64,000 bases of DNA from Brachypterus glaber (GCA_958510825.1 OY294054.1:13081037-13145036); one strand, 5' to 3'; positions 33,268-45,010 are shown, counted from the first letter of the stretch. The notes: a model not told the origin generated them from the sequence alone. Program-made: numbers and translations.

Positions 33268-33690
33268 ATTAATAGCTAGTTGAAGACATGAGTAGATAAA
33301 GAATCCATGACTTATTTTTTTGGAAAAGAAAAGAGATTTTTTTACTTGCTTGCTTTACTTCGTATTTTTTTTTGCATGTGGTGCAGATTTTTTAAATAGC
33401 AAGGTCGTGAAACGATAAAAACGGAAAACTAGCTTTCAAATTTATGTTATCAAAGGTTTTACCATAAAAATTTAGACAGAGAGGATTTTTCCCAATACTG
33501 ATATTTTGAATTTTATTTCTCCATGAAATTTATGAAAAGAAAGTCGTGGTATGTCCTATATGTCCTATATTTACTGGATTTCAACGTTAATTTTTACTGT
33601 AAAAATTCTCTCTGTGCAGAAGAAAGCTAAAAGCTACGAAATCAAATGTGCTTTACGTACTCATGTCTTCAATTTTATTAATTAAATTTA
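33268..33690. mobile_element. MITE-like inverted-repeat element
   Basis: GTTGAAGACATGAGTA near 33281 is mirrored by TACTCATGTCTTCAA near 33658, with an inner pair AGACAGAGAGGATTTTT / AAAAATTCTCTCTGTG. Non-coding. Confidence 0.65.
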
Positions 33691-34340
33691 TCTACACAAT
33701 TTGTTACCGTACTAAATACTGAACGATTTTGTAAATACTATTTCTCTATATCGGTGTAGGTACATCACAGTGCATTTGTTTTACTATAAAAGTAGTTAAC
33801 CCCAAATAACCTAGCTTTTATAGAAGCCTGTTAAAAAACAGCTATTTAAAACAAAAAAAAATAAAAATAATAACATTCCTAGTTTGACCAGACTCCAAGA
33901 AAAAGGGTATTTCCTTTGGGTTAGATTGCGAGAAAGTGAATACTTTCCCCTTATTTGAGACGATTGCTCATGTAGTTATATCCCTAGTTTGTGAGCCCCA
34001 AGTCAATGTGTGGTAAGTAGGTAAATATACGGTAATCATAAAGTTCATTAGATTCGACCCTGTCAAATCAACCCTAATACTGGCCAACCCCATATATATA
34101 TAAATACTGATCACAGTGCCTTCATCATACTAATATCCCATATGAGGTGACTAACTAACTTTTTATTCTATCCACATTTTCTTAGGACTTATTTACTTCT
34201 TTTCAGAGAATGCTAGACCTATTATGTAGTTTTACTACACTTAAAAAGATTAAAAGTCTTTATAAAAAAAACGTTCTAGACTCCTCCGAAAAATTTTGTG
34301 ACCAAGGTAACTCCAGGACGCACGGAGCTAAAGATTTTTT
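33691..34340. other. AT-rich DNA, nothing recognised
   Basis: No coding or repeat signal was seen. Confidence 0.45.
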
Positions 34341-34818
34341 GGTACATTTAAATCCCCACGCCAGATGTGTTTATTAATACTAGCATGTTATAGTAAATAT
34401 TACTGTAACATTTGGTAAAACATATCACACTTATAGTATGGTATACTTTGAGTTGTTGTTAAGTTGTATTACTGATCTAGTTTAAAGTATGTTACAGTAT
34501 TCAGAAAAATTAACAATCGGTAAATAATTATTTTATTATAATACCAAAATTTTGATTAGTAATAATATAAAGATTGCAACCACAGACAATTACACACTGA
34601 TAAAATAATCGATCATTTTTTTACTTTTCTCTGTATTATTACTAATCAAAATTTTGGTATTATTTACCGATTTTTATTTTAATAAATACTGTAACATACT
34701 TTAATCTATATCAATAACACAACAACTACAACTTAAAGTATACCAAACTATAACTGATATATTTTACCAAATGTTACAGTATTAATAAACACATGTTGCG
34801 TGGGGATCCAAATGTACC
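34341..34818. mobile_element. 478-bp MITE with about 210-bp arms
   Basis: GGTACATTTAAATCCCCACG and inverse CGTGGGGATCCAAATGTACC are the ends. Inside, TGTGTTTATTAATAC, TTACTGTAACATTTGGTAAA, AAGTATGTTACAGTATT and TACCAAAATTTTGATTAGTA are all mirrored. Almost the whole element is arm; the loop is about 60 bp around 34565-34635. Confidence 0.85.
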
Positions 34819-35565
34819 AGCACGGTCTCTATGTTAGCATGACAACATTTTGTATACAATACACACATTGCGGCATTTAATATCACAAGTAAAGTATTAA
34901 ATACCAATGGTGGCGATTAAATAAAAAATATGTATTAACTAATAACATTCAGTATTAAAAATACAACGAAATTTTCTGAGTGTATCGTAATGTCAAGAGT
35001 GTTTCTTAAGAGTGTTTCTAAAGAGTTTTAAAAGGGAAAGGCCTATAGTTGATCCGGATCCAAAAAACTTTTTCAAGAATAGGTGTTTTAAAAATGATGT
35101 GTACAACATAAATAAGTAAAGCACTAAAGCCATTTAAATGGTAGTAAAGAATGAGAAAATACTAGTATTGTATTCTCGAACGAATAACTAATGTAATTCA
35201 CATTTGTTTTTGTCGCCCCCTTTTTTTTTCGCCGTTGGGGTCGTCCTTATTCGCATTATCTCACAAAATTGCATTTTAAAAGATGTTCCAACATATGTTT
35301 TTGATAAAAAGGATATTTTTCCATCCGACTTGTAATGAAGAGGAATTCCTTTCTAATATTTTATTCATTCCGAATTGATAACTTTGGTTTTCAGTTTTTC
35401 TTTTTCCTTATCAGATCTATTTTTTTTTCGGGGATCATTTTGCATTCCACATAATCATTATAAATCATAAAATATTATCATAGCAAGGAGGGTTATTTAT
35501 TTAACATTATCGGAAGAAAATTGAGGACAACTCGGAAATAAAGATCTAAGTCCTTTTTACATATT
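34819..35565. other. AT-rich DNA, nothing recognised
   Basis: No coding or repeat signal was seen apart from homopolymer runs. Confidence 0.45.
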
Positions 35566-36130
35566 TTGCTTTACAATTTTGAAAATTTTCAAAATTTCGG
35601 AAAGCTTTGTTTTAGTGCAAAAATTTTCAATTTTTTTTGCGTATTTTTGCGTTTTATGAGGTTTTATGTCGATATAAATCAATTTAAAGCAAAAAAAAAA
35701 TTGTAGTCTTTCCGGGAAATCTTGTGGGCACGATAAATTAAGAACGCTTTAAGCTAGAGACTTGAAATTTGGCATACAGGTATGTTACCAAAAGTTCTCG
35801 CTCGGGATTGTTTTTGGTGAACATTGGGGTGCGACAAGGGGGGAAAATGTGGAAAAATACATTTTTTTTTACCTAAATTTGAAAATTGCTAGATTGAATC
35901 TGACAATAAAATTCCATCCCTGCAGGGGTGAGTAAATATTTTTAAATATTTTCAATATTTTCGTCAAAATTTGTATATAGGGTTTTTTGGGGTCATGATA
36001 TATGAATCTGATAATAGTTTTTTTTCTAATTTCACCCCCTGAGGGGTGGGGGTGGTTTTCGTGAAAACTGGTATATTGGGGTTTTTGAGGTTTGAGTTAG
36101 CCTATTTATATGTAGTTTTTAAAGCAATAA
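35566..36130 (+). repeat. Rpt-B repeat, long copy 1
   Basis: Closely matches 53328-53960: TTTTGAAAATTTTCAAAATT, GCGTTTTATG, TCGATATAAATCAATTT, CCGGGAAATCTTGT, TTAAGAACGCTTTAAGCTAG, AGACTTGAAATTTGGCATAC, AAAGTTCTCGCTCGGGATTG. The 3' half is a diverged tandem of about 100-bp units built on TTTTCGTGAAAA...GGGGTTTTTGAGG with G/C-rich joints. No TIRs or coding frame. Confidence 0.8.
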
Positions 36131-36141
36131 AAATTAGTAAT

Positions 36142-36250
36142 TTTAAAGACACCACACCACACCACACCACATCCATGCCCTAGGCGGGATTCGAACCCGC
36201 GACCTCGGTGTTACAAAGCTTCGTCCTAAACCACTGAGGCCGGCAGATCC
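36142..36250 (-). mobile_element. Short tRNA-derived SINE or tRNA relic
   Basis: On the minus strand a tRNA-like head has box A-like CTCAGTGGTTTAGG, a perfect 5-bp T-stem GCGGG/CCCGC and box B GGGTTCGAATCCC (36186-36198). The acceptor stem pairs in only three positions, so a working tRNA is unlikely. A (GTGGT)n tail of about four units follows (36148-36170), as in short SINEs. It is unrelated to the SINE body at 28307. Confidence 0.7.
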
Positions 36251-37304
36251 AATAATATATTTAACTTTTTATTTTGTTTCCTTAGAAGAGTTAAGTAAAT
36301 GTAAATTTTTTCCAATAAGAGCATCCCTTAAATGTGATATGTAAGGGAGTAAAATAAGTAAGTTCCATTCTTTGGGGAATTCCACGCATCTACATTACAA
36401 AAGTATGTTGACCATGAGTGATAAATGTGTCTAACATGACACCTCCAAATCATTCCACTGTCCAGCAGACCTTATATAAATTGCCATTTTACACTTTAAA
36501 TGATGTATTTTGGGACATAATTTAAAATTGACTGCACAGATAAATGATGGCTTGTGCCAGGATAAATGAATTTAAAACTAAATTTTAAAATCATAACTAT
36601 CTGTAAAGCAATTATTTTTATTCACAAGCATTTGGAAATAAGCTAATTATACACATACGTAAAAGTTGGAAAATCAATTATTGTTAACTGCCGCTACCTA
36701 AACAGTTTGAAATACCACATTTTCCCCCCTTGGTCGGGAACTGTCTTGTGACTAACTTCGCATAGATATGTCAAAAACTTAAATGAGTTAAATCGTTATG
36801 AACAACATAGTTTTAGTTACTTATTTTTATAAAATAACATCAAACACACATTTAAATTACAATATTTTCTTATTTACAACCAATTTAGCTGTCATTTATG
36901 AAAGATCAGTGACAAGTGCTTCCTCTGCTGTTAATTTAAGAAAGTAAATAAATAACATTATTTTATACTTTTTTATGAAAATATTTATTATTTATGTCGA
37001 ATGAATATTTATACTCAATATATTCAATATATTTATATGTTTTAAAAATGTTAATTTAAAAAAAAAAGTTATTTTTTATTTAATTTTCGTGGAGATCGCC
37101 TATAAAGGAAAAATGTGTGTCCAACTTCACCAGTGTTCATAAATTTTAGGATTGTGTCAGTTCTGTTGTGGCAAATAAAATACACAATTGTGAAAAAATA
37201 AGTATAATTTTGAATAAAATAGTAGAAAAACCTCGGTGGAACATTTTATTTTTCCTTTGGGAATTAGCTGACCGCGTGGCTACGCCCCTCGGTCAAACTC
37301 TGAA
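36251..37304. other. AT-rich DNA, nothing recognised
   Basis: The frame at 37168-37380 has no motif and its 3' part lies in Rpt-I. Confidence 0.45.
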
Positions 37305-37500
37305 CAATCAGCTGATTTTACATATCTGCTGTCAGAAAACTAGTAAACGTCAAACACATAACCTCAAATTGAAAAACTAATTTTTGCGTTTTTTTTTATG
37401 TTTAGATCGTAGGAAAAATAGTATACGCACCTCAAAGAAAACCATTTCAGTGCACTCTAGTGCACTAAAAACTAGGTTCGCTTACTCGGTGCGTAATATA
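37305..37500 (+). repeat. Rpt-I repeat, copy 1
   Basis: AATCAGCTGATTTTACATAT, CTGACAG-type block, ACGTCAAACACATAACCTCA, AACCATTTCAGTGCAC and CTCGGTGCGTAATATA recur on the minus strand at 51560-51795. The perfect dyad AGTGCACT-CT-AGTGCACT is at 37449-37466. The frame at 37384-37638 runs through it. Confidence 0.75.
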
Positions 37501-40139
37501 CTAATGGTTAGTCAGAGAAACCTAAGAATTTTTACAGGTTCACTTAATAATAGTGTTGAAAACAAACACTTTGCCCACCTGGAGCTTTTAAATTTGGCAG
37601 GTATATCCACACTAAGCCTACTGTTTTTTTGCTCTTGACCAACTTAAGTCACTCCCATTTGTACAAACACAACAACTCAAGGTAATAAAACTACCTTTAT
37701 TTAAAGGCTGCATCTCATAATTGAAATGGATGTTTTGTTTTGAGAAATAAAGTTTATTTATTTATTAAAATTTGGTTAGTTTATTCATTTAAGCCATTTT
37801 AAATTATCAATCAGCAATAATTTCAATTTAAAGTAATATAAAAGTCTAAAAAACTGTAGCTTATTGAAAAATATATATATTTGGTCTAAGTGCGGAGAAG
37901 TATTTAAACAAAAAATATTTCCTTGGTACAATCTTTAAAAATATTACCTTACAATCTGTTTTTACAAGGTCAAAAGTCTTTTTTTTTAAGGTAGCGTAAA
38001 ACTCTTTACAAAAAAAGATTTCTTTAAATAAGAATATGATTGTTGCTTTAAACACAGAATGAAAGTAGATTTAAAAAATGCTTCTCTTTCATTAAGAAAT
38101 CATGTATTAAACTCAAATCAAAACCAAGGAATCTTTGAATTAAAGTTTTTAACATAGTGCAAAGAAACTTTTTTATCAGGTAAGGTGCAATCAAATTAGC
38201 TCCTTAATCTCCAATTAAAAAATAATGATAAAATTAAAATAAAGTTTACCAAAAAGGACATTTATCCTTTTAAATATTCATACCTACTTGTTAATAAATC
38301 TATATGAAGATTTGTAGAATTTGTAGAACTGTATTAAATTCAAAATTAGCATCTGAAATTGAATAAAGTTAAGGGTGTTAAATCTAAGACTATTTGTGAT
38401 TAAGACTGGTGTGTTACAATACAAATAATTTAATATGGAAATAATAGGAAAGGGTTCAGGATGTCTTTTCTTGTCTTGCAATTTCCTCTTTCAAACTTAG
38501 AGGGGTGCCAATAAGGGTTAAGACCTAGTATTAAGTGTTTCTCTCAATCTAAACTCACCTTCTTATCTCCACTATTGGAAATGAATTCATAAATATATAT
38601 AGAAGATTATTTTCTTCAAGAAACGCAAAGAAACTTTAATAAAATTTCGTATAAATCATTTACCCTTTCTATCAAGTCTTATCTAATTAAGAAAAGTAAA
38701 AAAGGGTATAAATTAATAGCAGGAGTTTAAATAGATGGTAAAAAATAACCATCAAAAATAGTAGCAGTCTGAAATTTTTTTAGTATGACTCTTACCTCTT
38801 TCAACATCAAGAGTTTTCTCGTTTAACAAAAAATATTGTTATTTGGTGACATCTAGATTATATTTAAGTTTTAAAATGTTATTAAGCATGTAATACATAT
38901 CCCTAAGCTAAGTTTAAGGCTTTGAACTGAATTTGGTTACAGTATGATAAAAAAAATTCAAGAAACAAGTGGAAGTAGGGGTTATGTTACAAAAGACATA
39001 CATTAATACTCTTAAAATACTTAATGTAAGTATTTAAATTTTAAGAAAATGTACAGGGTACCAAATAACAATGTTTGCATCCCATGTCCTTTGTAAAAAA
39101 GTACAGCTAAGGATATCAATCACTACCTACTTTAGCCTGTAATTAAATCAACTTTTTGTCGATACCAAAAGTACCTAACAAGGTACTTCTTTTTACAATT
39201 TCGTTCTTTATACTATTCCATTATTTTTTCTTTTAAATCGATGAGACAGAAAGAAACTCTACAATAAAATACAAGCTGTGAATATATGTAATGCTTCGCA
39301 TTCCATAGTTTACTTTTCACAGTTTGTTTACTATTAATTCTTAATAAAACACCATTAAGGATTTAAAAATATTCTGTAGGATATTCCTTACCAATGAAAT
39401 GGTTTTTTAAAAGACTAAGGGGGATCTTGGAAAAGAAAAAGTCTGCTCAAGTCTGAATAAATTTTTAGAAGTTGTATTTCTAGTCTTATAAATTCTTTTA
39501 AAATGCTTTAAGATTCTAACAAGATTTTTCATAAAACCTTTTAAAAGTTGGTAAGAATTTTCATTTTAAATCTTTCTTAAAAAAATCAGATTAAAATATA
39601 TCATTTAAATATATGAATAAATATTCTTTTTTAAACTTTTAAGAGTTTAAAAAAAAAGTTTACTAAAATGTACAAAGTTAGTCAATATGAATATTCCTAT
39701 TAAATCTTTTAAATTTTTAACAAAAAAATTCCTGATTAAACATAACAAATGAGTCAAAAAGAAATTTCTTTTAAAACCTGTATAGGAATATTAATTCAGA
39801 GGAATATTCTTATTAAATCTGATCTAATACCTATTTTTTAGTTCCTTTACATTCCCACTGGTCCTATACCTGGTATAGAGTTAGAATTATAAGGTCTTTA
39901 AAGGATTCTATAGGAGAGGGATATAACGTTTTCGTTCATTATACTTTCCAAAAATTATTTGTTTGAGCTAGAACACGTTCTATATTTTTTATACCTACTG
40001 TAGATATTAAAAAGTGACGCCCTAATATTTTTTTGTCTACAGATTGTTTTCAAAATTTATATGAATATTTCCATCAAATAAAGTAATGTTTCTAAAAATT
40101 TTACTTTATCAAACCTTTCCTTCTATTTTAAAAAGTTGC
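37501..40139. other. Long AT-rich stretch without recognised features
   Basis: Lower repeat content by eye than the rest of the window. It contains an Rpt-E motif at 39285-39320 and no paired termini. Frames at 37861-38055 and 38284-38481 lack motifs. Confidence 0.5.
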
Positions 40140-40430
40140 GCCCCCTATTTTTTTTTTGATAAGGATTTTATTTAAAAACAATAATGCTTTTCCTCTTATA
40201 GATCTTAATGTATCCTAAAAAAATCATATAGATCAGATATTTTATTGTTGATTTATCGTGACATACAGACGGACGGACGAATAGAAGCGCTGACTGAAAA
40301 AAATAAATTTTGTTCAGGATTCGACAAAAAAAATATTTATAAAAAAAATTATATTGGGTAATTTTTGAAAAATTTCGCAATTTGGAAACGATCGTATAAT
40401 GTTTGACACACTATCACAGCTATCGAAAGA
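40140..40430 (-). repeat. Rpt-B-like fragment
   Basis: The block ACATACAGACGGACGGACGA at 40261 with flanking AT-rich DNA fits the GACAGAC segment of Rpt-B. The preceding AAAAAGTTGCGCCCCCTATTT resembles 40008-40036, a local duplication. Confidence 0.4.
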
Positions 40431-40569
40431 ATGAGGCAAAAAATGAGTAAGCAAAATACTTGGATATAAAATCTAACTACGCACACGTTCACATTGAATT
40501 CGCTTTAATGGGAGCGTTTTTTGCTCCTACCTCCCCCTTTCGTCGTAGCTTTCTTACCGTGTGTCAGAC

Positions 40570-40611
40570 TATAATACTCTTCAAGCACTTCGTGCTTTGA
40601 AGAGTATTATA
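40570..40611. repeat. Near-perfect 40-bp palindrome
   Basis: ATAATACTCTTCAAGCAC and GTGCTTTGAAGAGTATTAT are inverse except for one inserted base; the loop is TTC. GAAGAGTATTATA recurs at 41713. Confidence 0.8.
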
Positions 40612-41024
40612 CTTGGGTGTAAACTGGTTTAAAAATTTGTACGTACAAGTTTTTCTTTAATTTACAATGGTCCAGTGATTACATGGTTTATTGATTTTAC
40701 GCTTCAATTGTTTCTTGGATTAAATTTGATGTTACTGATTGCGGTGCAGGAATCTTAAATGATGTACACTGAAAAAAATCTTGCATAGATTTTAATATTT
40801 ATTTAAACATTTATAAAGTAATAACTATACAGTCTTCATAGATGAGTTATATAAAAATATTGCTGCCAACATAACAATACTTTTTTGTTTTGAGAGAAGG
40901 CTTTCGTAAAATCATAAAGAATTCCAGACCCAAAAATTATGAAGTTTCATAAACTTATTAAGTATTTCAGAAAAATTATTTTATTATTTGGATCATTTAT
41001 TTTATTTGATCAAAATGATCAAAA
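40612..41024. other. AT-rich DNA, nothing recognised
   Basis: No coding signal was seen; the frame at 40939-41169 enters the next element. Confidence 0.4.
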
Positions 41025-41054
41025 TTTGCGTTACGTAATACTTGAACGTTCCCT
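41025..41054 (-). repeat. Outer-arm fragment of the 14803 element
   Basis: GCGTTACGTAATACTTGAACG followed by TTCCCTT matches the right end at 15137-15164. Confidence 0.7.
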
Positions 41055-41400
41055 TATGTGTAAAAACGCATTTGTTTTGTTTTTGTTCTGTAACTCGGCT
41101 TTGGCTCGTCGCTCAACGAAAAATGAACATGATATTTGTTTCTTATTGAATTTTCTACAACTTATGTAAATATTTTTTTTTGTTTAAACAATCAGAAAAA
41201 AAGTTAAAGAGCGTTAAAAATTTGAAAAAGTTTGGAGGCTCTGTAACTTTTTTTCTGATTGTTTAAACAAAAAAAGTTATTTACATAAATTGTAGAAAAT
41301 TTAATAACGAACAAATATCTTGCTCATTTTTCGTTGAGCGACCAGCCAAAGCCGAGTTACACACCAAAAAAAAAACAAATGCGTTTTTGCACATAACTGT
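41055..41400. mobile_element. Foldback element with about 155-bp arms
   Basis: ATGTGTAAAAACGCATTTG, AACTCGGCTTTGGCT, GTCGCTCAACGAAAAATGA and TTTGTTTAAACAATCAGA are mirrored on the right. The spacer is about 25 bp at 41211-41235. Arms match at most positions by eye. Confidence 0.85.
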
Positions 41401-41757
41401 GCAAAAAAAAACCGCATAGGGGTACAAATTTGGATTTAAGCTTTTCAAACGAACCCATTTTAATTACAAAAAAAAAACAGAGAGTGCGCATATCACCGCA
41501 AGGTCAAACTACCTTTCGACTGGGCTAAATGGACATAATAAACATTTTGTATCTACTTAGTTATTAATGTGCCCTATAAAAATGTACTTTTATGATATAA
41601 GTTATAACATTTGTACTGTTTTATTCAAAAACTTTAATTAGAATTAATTAAAAACATACCGTATTAGGATAAAGATATTATTTTATTATACTCTTTACAG
41701 CAACACACGCTAGAAGAGTATTATACAATGTTTTCAAATTTCAAAATTGTTAAAAAA
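41401..41757. other. AT-rich spacer
   Basis: Contains a GAAGAGTATTATA copy at 41713. Nothing else. Confidence 0.45.
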
Positions 41758-41759
41758 TA

Positions 41760-42302
41760 CACATATAGAAAAATCTAAAAAAATTAATACAAAACGTTGT
41801 TGTGTCAACTTTTTAGTATAGAATACAATTTTTACGATTATTCTAAAACATTATAACGTTATATTAAATACAATCAAACCATATATACTATATATACTAA
41901 ACAACTTCATAGTATTTGTACTATAGTGCAGGTATTATATGAAGGATGGTTAACAAAGATGGCGGAAATCAGCTGATTTTAACAAAATTTTGAAATTAAG
42001 TATTTTGGGCTGAAATTTCCATGTGCATAAGTATATCTAACGATAAGCATATACATGTACATGTAATTACATGTGATATGTAGTTTTTATGTGCAGATAC
42101 ATATAATATGTGAATTTAAAATAAAATACGTACAATTTGTTCTTGTAAATCGAACAACTGCACTCGTTTGTAAATACCGAACGCTTTTACTTGTTTGTTA
42201 TTGTATTCCATGCAATATATAGTGGTTGGCGCATATACAACTCATTATTGTTGTATTCTATTACCTAATTACGCTATTAATTATGATAGTGTTCTATCAG
42301 TG
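41760..42302 (+). mobile_element. Rpt-C TIR element, copy 2
   Basis: TA at 41758-41759 and 42303-42304. The left end CACATATAGAAAAATC is slightly eroded; the right end is TTCTATCAGTG. The body aligns with 20124-20758 (AACAACTTCATAGTATTTG, ATGAAGGATG, AATCAGCTGATT, ACAACTGCACTCGTTTGTAA) with about 90 bp of deletions. Confidence 0.8.
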
Positions 42303-42460
42303 TACCCTACATCAAAAATTTTTGTATACAAATTCTTTATATCGAATTCTGACCAACTTTCATCTTTTTTTCGTCCGTCTGTCCGTTCATATGTCACAAA
42401 TCTTGCGTACACGATAACTTAAGAACGGAATTTTCGATTGATATTAAATTCTTAGAAGAA
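42303..42460 (+). repeat. Rpt-B fragment
   Basis: CGTCCGTCTGTCCGTTCATA, then ACACGATAACTTAAGAACGG: the core Rpt-B segment next to the right end of Rpt-C copy 2. Confidence 0.6.
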
Positions 42461-42752
42461 ATCCAGGTCTAAGAAAAAATCCATTCATAAACAGAAAACC
42501 TAAAAGGATGCGACTTTTTAATACACTATAAAAATATAAAAAAAGTGCGCACGAGAGCAAAGAAATCATATAATGGGTTCCCAAATTGGAAAGCATCAAG
42601 AATTTCAGCGAAAGTCAGAAAAAGCCAGCAAAATCTGGGTAAACGTTGAACGGTTTTTTATCTGTCAAAAAAAAGACGGAAACACCATCAATCACAGTTA
42701 AAGAAACGACTCGAACAACAAGCTTGTGAGTATTATTTTAGGTTATTTTCTA

Positions 42753-42959
42753 CACTGAGAATCGGTAACTGCATAATAAACCTTTTTGCATATATGAAAC
42801 CTCACGAAAGTTTAGTAAACCTTCACTGGTTGTTACAGTTACCAGAACTATAACAACGTTAAGTATTACTGTAACAACCAGTGAATATTAACTAAACTTT
42901 TCTGGGGTTTCATTTATGCAAAAATGTTTAGTATGCAGTACAGTAACCGATTATTAGTG
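42753..42959. mobile_element. 207-bp MITE, TA target
   Basis: TA at 42751-42752 and 42960-42961. About 95-bp arms: CACTGAGAATCGGTAACTG, TTTTTGCATATATGAAACC, AAAGTTTAGT, TTCACTGGTTGTTACAGT and inverses. Loop near 42848-42865. Confidence 0.85.
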
Positions 42960-43009
42960 TATTTTTATAGACTTTTTGACATAAAGCTAATCTAAGAGGT
43001 ATGTTGGAT

Positions 43010-43145
43010 GGTTTACTTTGGCTACCAGCGAAACAGCTAACACTTGACAGTTGACGTTAACAGTTGAACTTCCTTAAAGTTATAGCTGAGCCTCGCTGCC
43101 TTTCGCTGGGTTTCGCTGTCTTTCGCTGAGTTTCGCTGAGCACCA
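43010..43145 (+). repeat. TTTCGCTG short tandem cluster
   Basis: Between about 43088 and 43142, TTTCGCTG-(AG/GG/TC) repeats four to five times at 10-11 bp spacing. Inverse CAGCGAAA copies stand at 43026 and 42604, hinting at a small foldback. Confidence 0.6.
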
Positions 43146-43640
43146 TTAAACGACCTATTGTACTATCCACTGTGATGACTATACTATGGAATGTAAAGCA
43201 TTACGTATCGTCATGATTTGTATGATAATATAATGTGTGTAGTGTTTAAAACGAATTAGTATGCGAGCTCAAGTTTACTTTTATTATTCATCCTGATTAG
43301 TTCTATGATAATAATACAAATACGTGAGATAAGATTGTACTGTAACTCTATAAAATAACTACCCCTAAACATCCTTGTTTTAAATTCTTTTATTTTATGC
43401 ACAAAAATTTACATAAATATAAACTCAAGCTGAAAAAAGTATTTTTTCAATTTCTTGGAGGAATTAGTATTGTGGGATTTTTTTTATTAAATCCAGCTTC
43501 AGTTAGCTATAATAACCAGTGAAAGGAATTCCAATGTTATAACAGGTCCGCACTTAGGGAAACAAACATTTATTAATTAAAACGCAATGTATAACTATGG
43601 GCACAGATCCTGTTTTTATCATTGTTATTATTCTATAGAA
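43146..43640. other. AT-rich DNA with an Rpt-E motif
   Basis: An inverted Rpt-E block (ACTATACTATGGAATG) lies at about 43182. No gene. Confidence 0.4.
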
Positions 43641-44039
43641 CATATCGTCGGCTTACAAGTAAAGAGCACTAAGTCCAAAAACATGGTTTTGAGATATTGA
43701 CAAATTTAACTTTCACTGTTGTTTTTTAATTTTTGTAATAATTGTTACAAAAATGCACGTTTCGCCAAACAAACACTCAGTCGCTTAGTGCAGAAACATT
43801 TGAAATAATCTACAAGTAAAACGCACTAAGTGCACTAAGTGACTTAGTGCCTATTGCCAGATAAAAATTATTCAAAATCAAACTGGTGCGTTTTGTATAG
43901 TGGGTAACTCTCTTGGCAGTCCACCTAAAAGTTAGTTCGGTTTACCTGTACATAGATCATCAAAAATTAATTACAGTACCCTAAAAATCCCATTTTTGCA
44001 AAAAGTGACTTAGTGCATTTTACTTGTAAGCCGACGATG
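43641..44039. mobile_element. TIR element with repeated ACTAAGTG boxes
   Basis: Ends CATATCGTCGGCTTACAAGTAAA and, inward from the right, CATCGTCGGCTTACAAGTAAA. GCACTAAGT or its inverse occurs at both termini and in an internal cluster at 43825-43860, where ACAAGTAAAACGCACTAAG repeats the terminus. Confidence 0.8.
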
Positions 44040-44581
44040 TAATATATATATACGGTAGAATAGTATTATACGGTAGTTTCGAATTTCCAAAATCACCAAA
44101 AGACTTTCAGCTGTATACAGCTAAACAAAAACCGTATCAGTTTACACAAGTTTGTGACTTTTTTGTCGATTGTTTTCAAATACTCGTAAATTCTAATAAA
44201 AAATCGATGTTGTTCCTGGGTAATTTATTCACGAATAAAAATTTATACATTTAATAAAATGAAATTTATTACCTAAAACAATGCTGTTTTTATGATTCTT
44301 CTTTTTTTTTCGAATTTAAATTTATTGAACATTATTGATCATTTAGTAACTGCCCTTATTAGTACACTACTTTATATACTTTGCATTATAATTGACATAT
44401 TTTTGAGTTTCAAGTTTTTTTTTTCGTTTTTTTTGTCGAGTTTTAAATTTTGAGTTTTGAGTTTTGGGTTTTAATTTTCGAGTTTAAGTTTTTGATTCTA
44501 AACATTTATATTCGAGTGTAGTTTTTTTATTTTTTTTTAAATAAACATGCCACAAAAAAAAGTATTCTTAAATTATTTTAC
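44040..44581. repeat. AT-rich DNA with (GAGTTTT)-type degenerate tandem
   Basis: 44405-44505 is a loose array of GAGTTTTAA/GAGTTTTGG units. AGCTGTATACAGCT at 44108 is a perfect 14-bp palindrome. Confidence 0.5.
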
Positions 44582-44619
44582 ATAACAAAATCGATAAACA
44601 TGTTTATCGATTTTGTTAT
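44582..44619. repeat. Perfect 38-bp palindrome
   Basis: Arms of 19 bp (ATAACAAAATCGATAAACA and its exact inverse) with no loop. Confidence 0.95.
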
Positions 44620-44751
44620 CGCAATAGGCTTTTTTTTAATATGTTTATATTTATTAAATAAATCACACTTTCCTTAGTGCGGTCCTGTTAAAGCATTGTA
44701 ATTCCTAACAGTGATATTAACTGCCGCTAAGAAAAATTTGCACAGAATTAC

Positions 44752-45005
44752 CAACGAACTAATAACTCTTCTTTCTAGAATACGCATACCGTTAAAATAA
44801 AGTATCGCCAACATATCGGTTTGTTTGCAAACAAATAGTAGGTATATACAGGCCTGAACAATAACAATTACCAGTAACTGGTATTGTTGTCTCTGTTAGA
44901 ACAAAGATGTGCAAGTAAGACAGACGAATGTTTATGTTGGCGACGTTTTTGTCAGTTTTAACGAATGAAATGCCTATGTTAGAGAGAAGAGTTATTAGTT
45001 CGTTG
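44752..45005 (+). mobile_element. 254-bp hAT MITE, copy 3
   Basis: The 8-bp flanks AGAATTAC (44744-44751) and AAAATTAC (45006-45013) differ at one base. TIRs CAACGAACTAATAACTCTTC and inverse. Length equals copy 1. Confidence 0.9.
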
Positions 45006-45010
45006 AAAAT

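Noticed and set aside
36142..36250. Functional tRNA gene on the minus strand
   Set aside because: T-arm is perfect but the acceptor stem pairs in only three positions and a (GTGGT)n tail follows; SINE or relic fits better.
37168..37638. Two consecutive frames as a small split gene
   Set aside because: They overlap the non-coding Rpt-I; the second Rpt-I copy does not preserve the frames.
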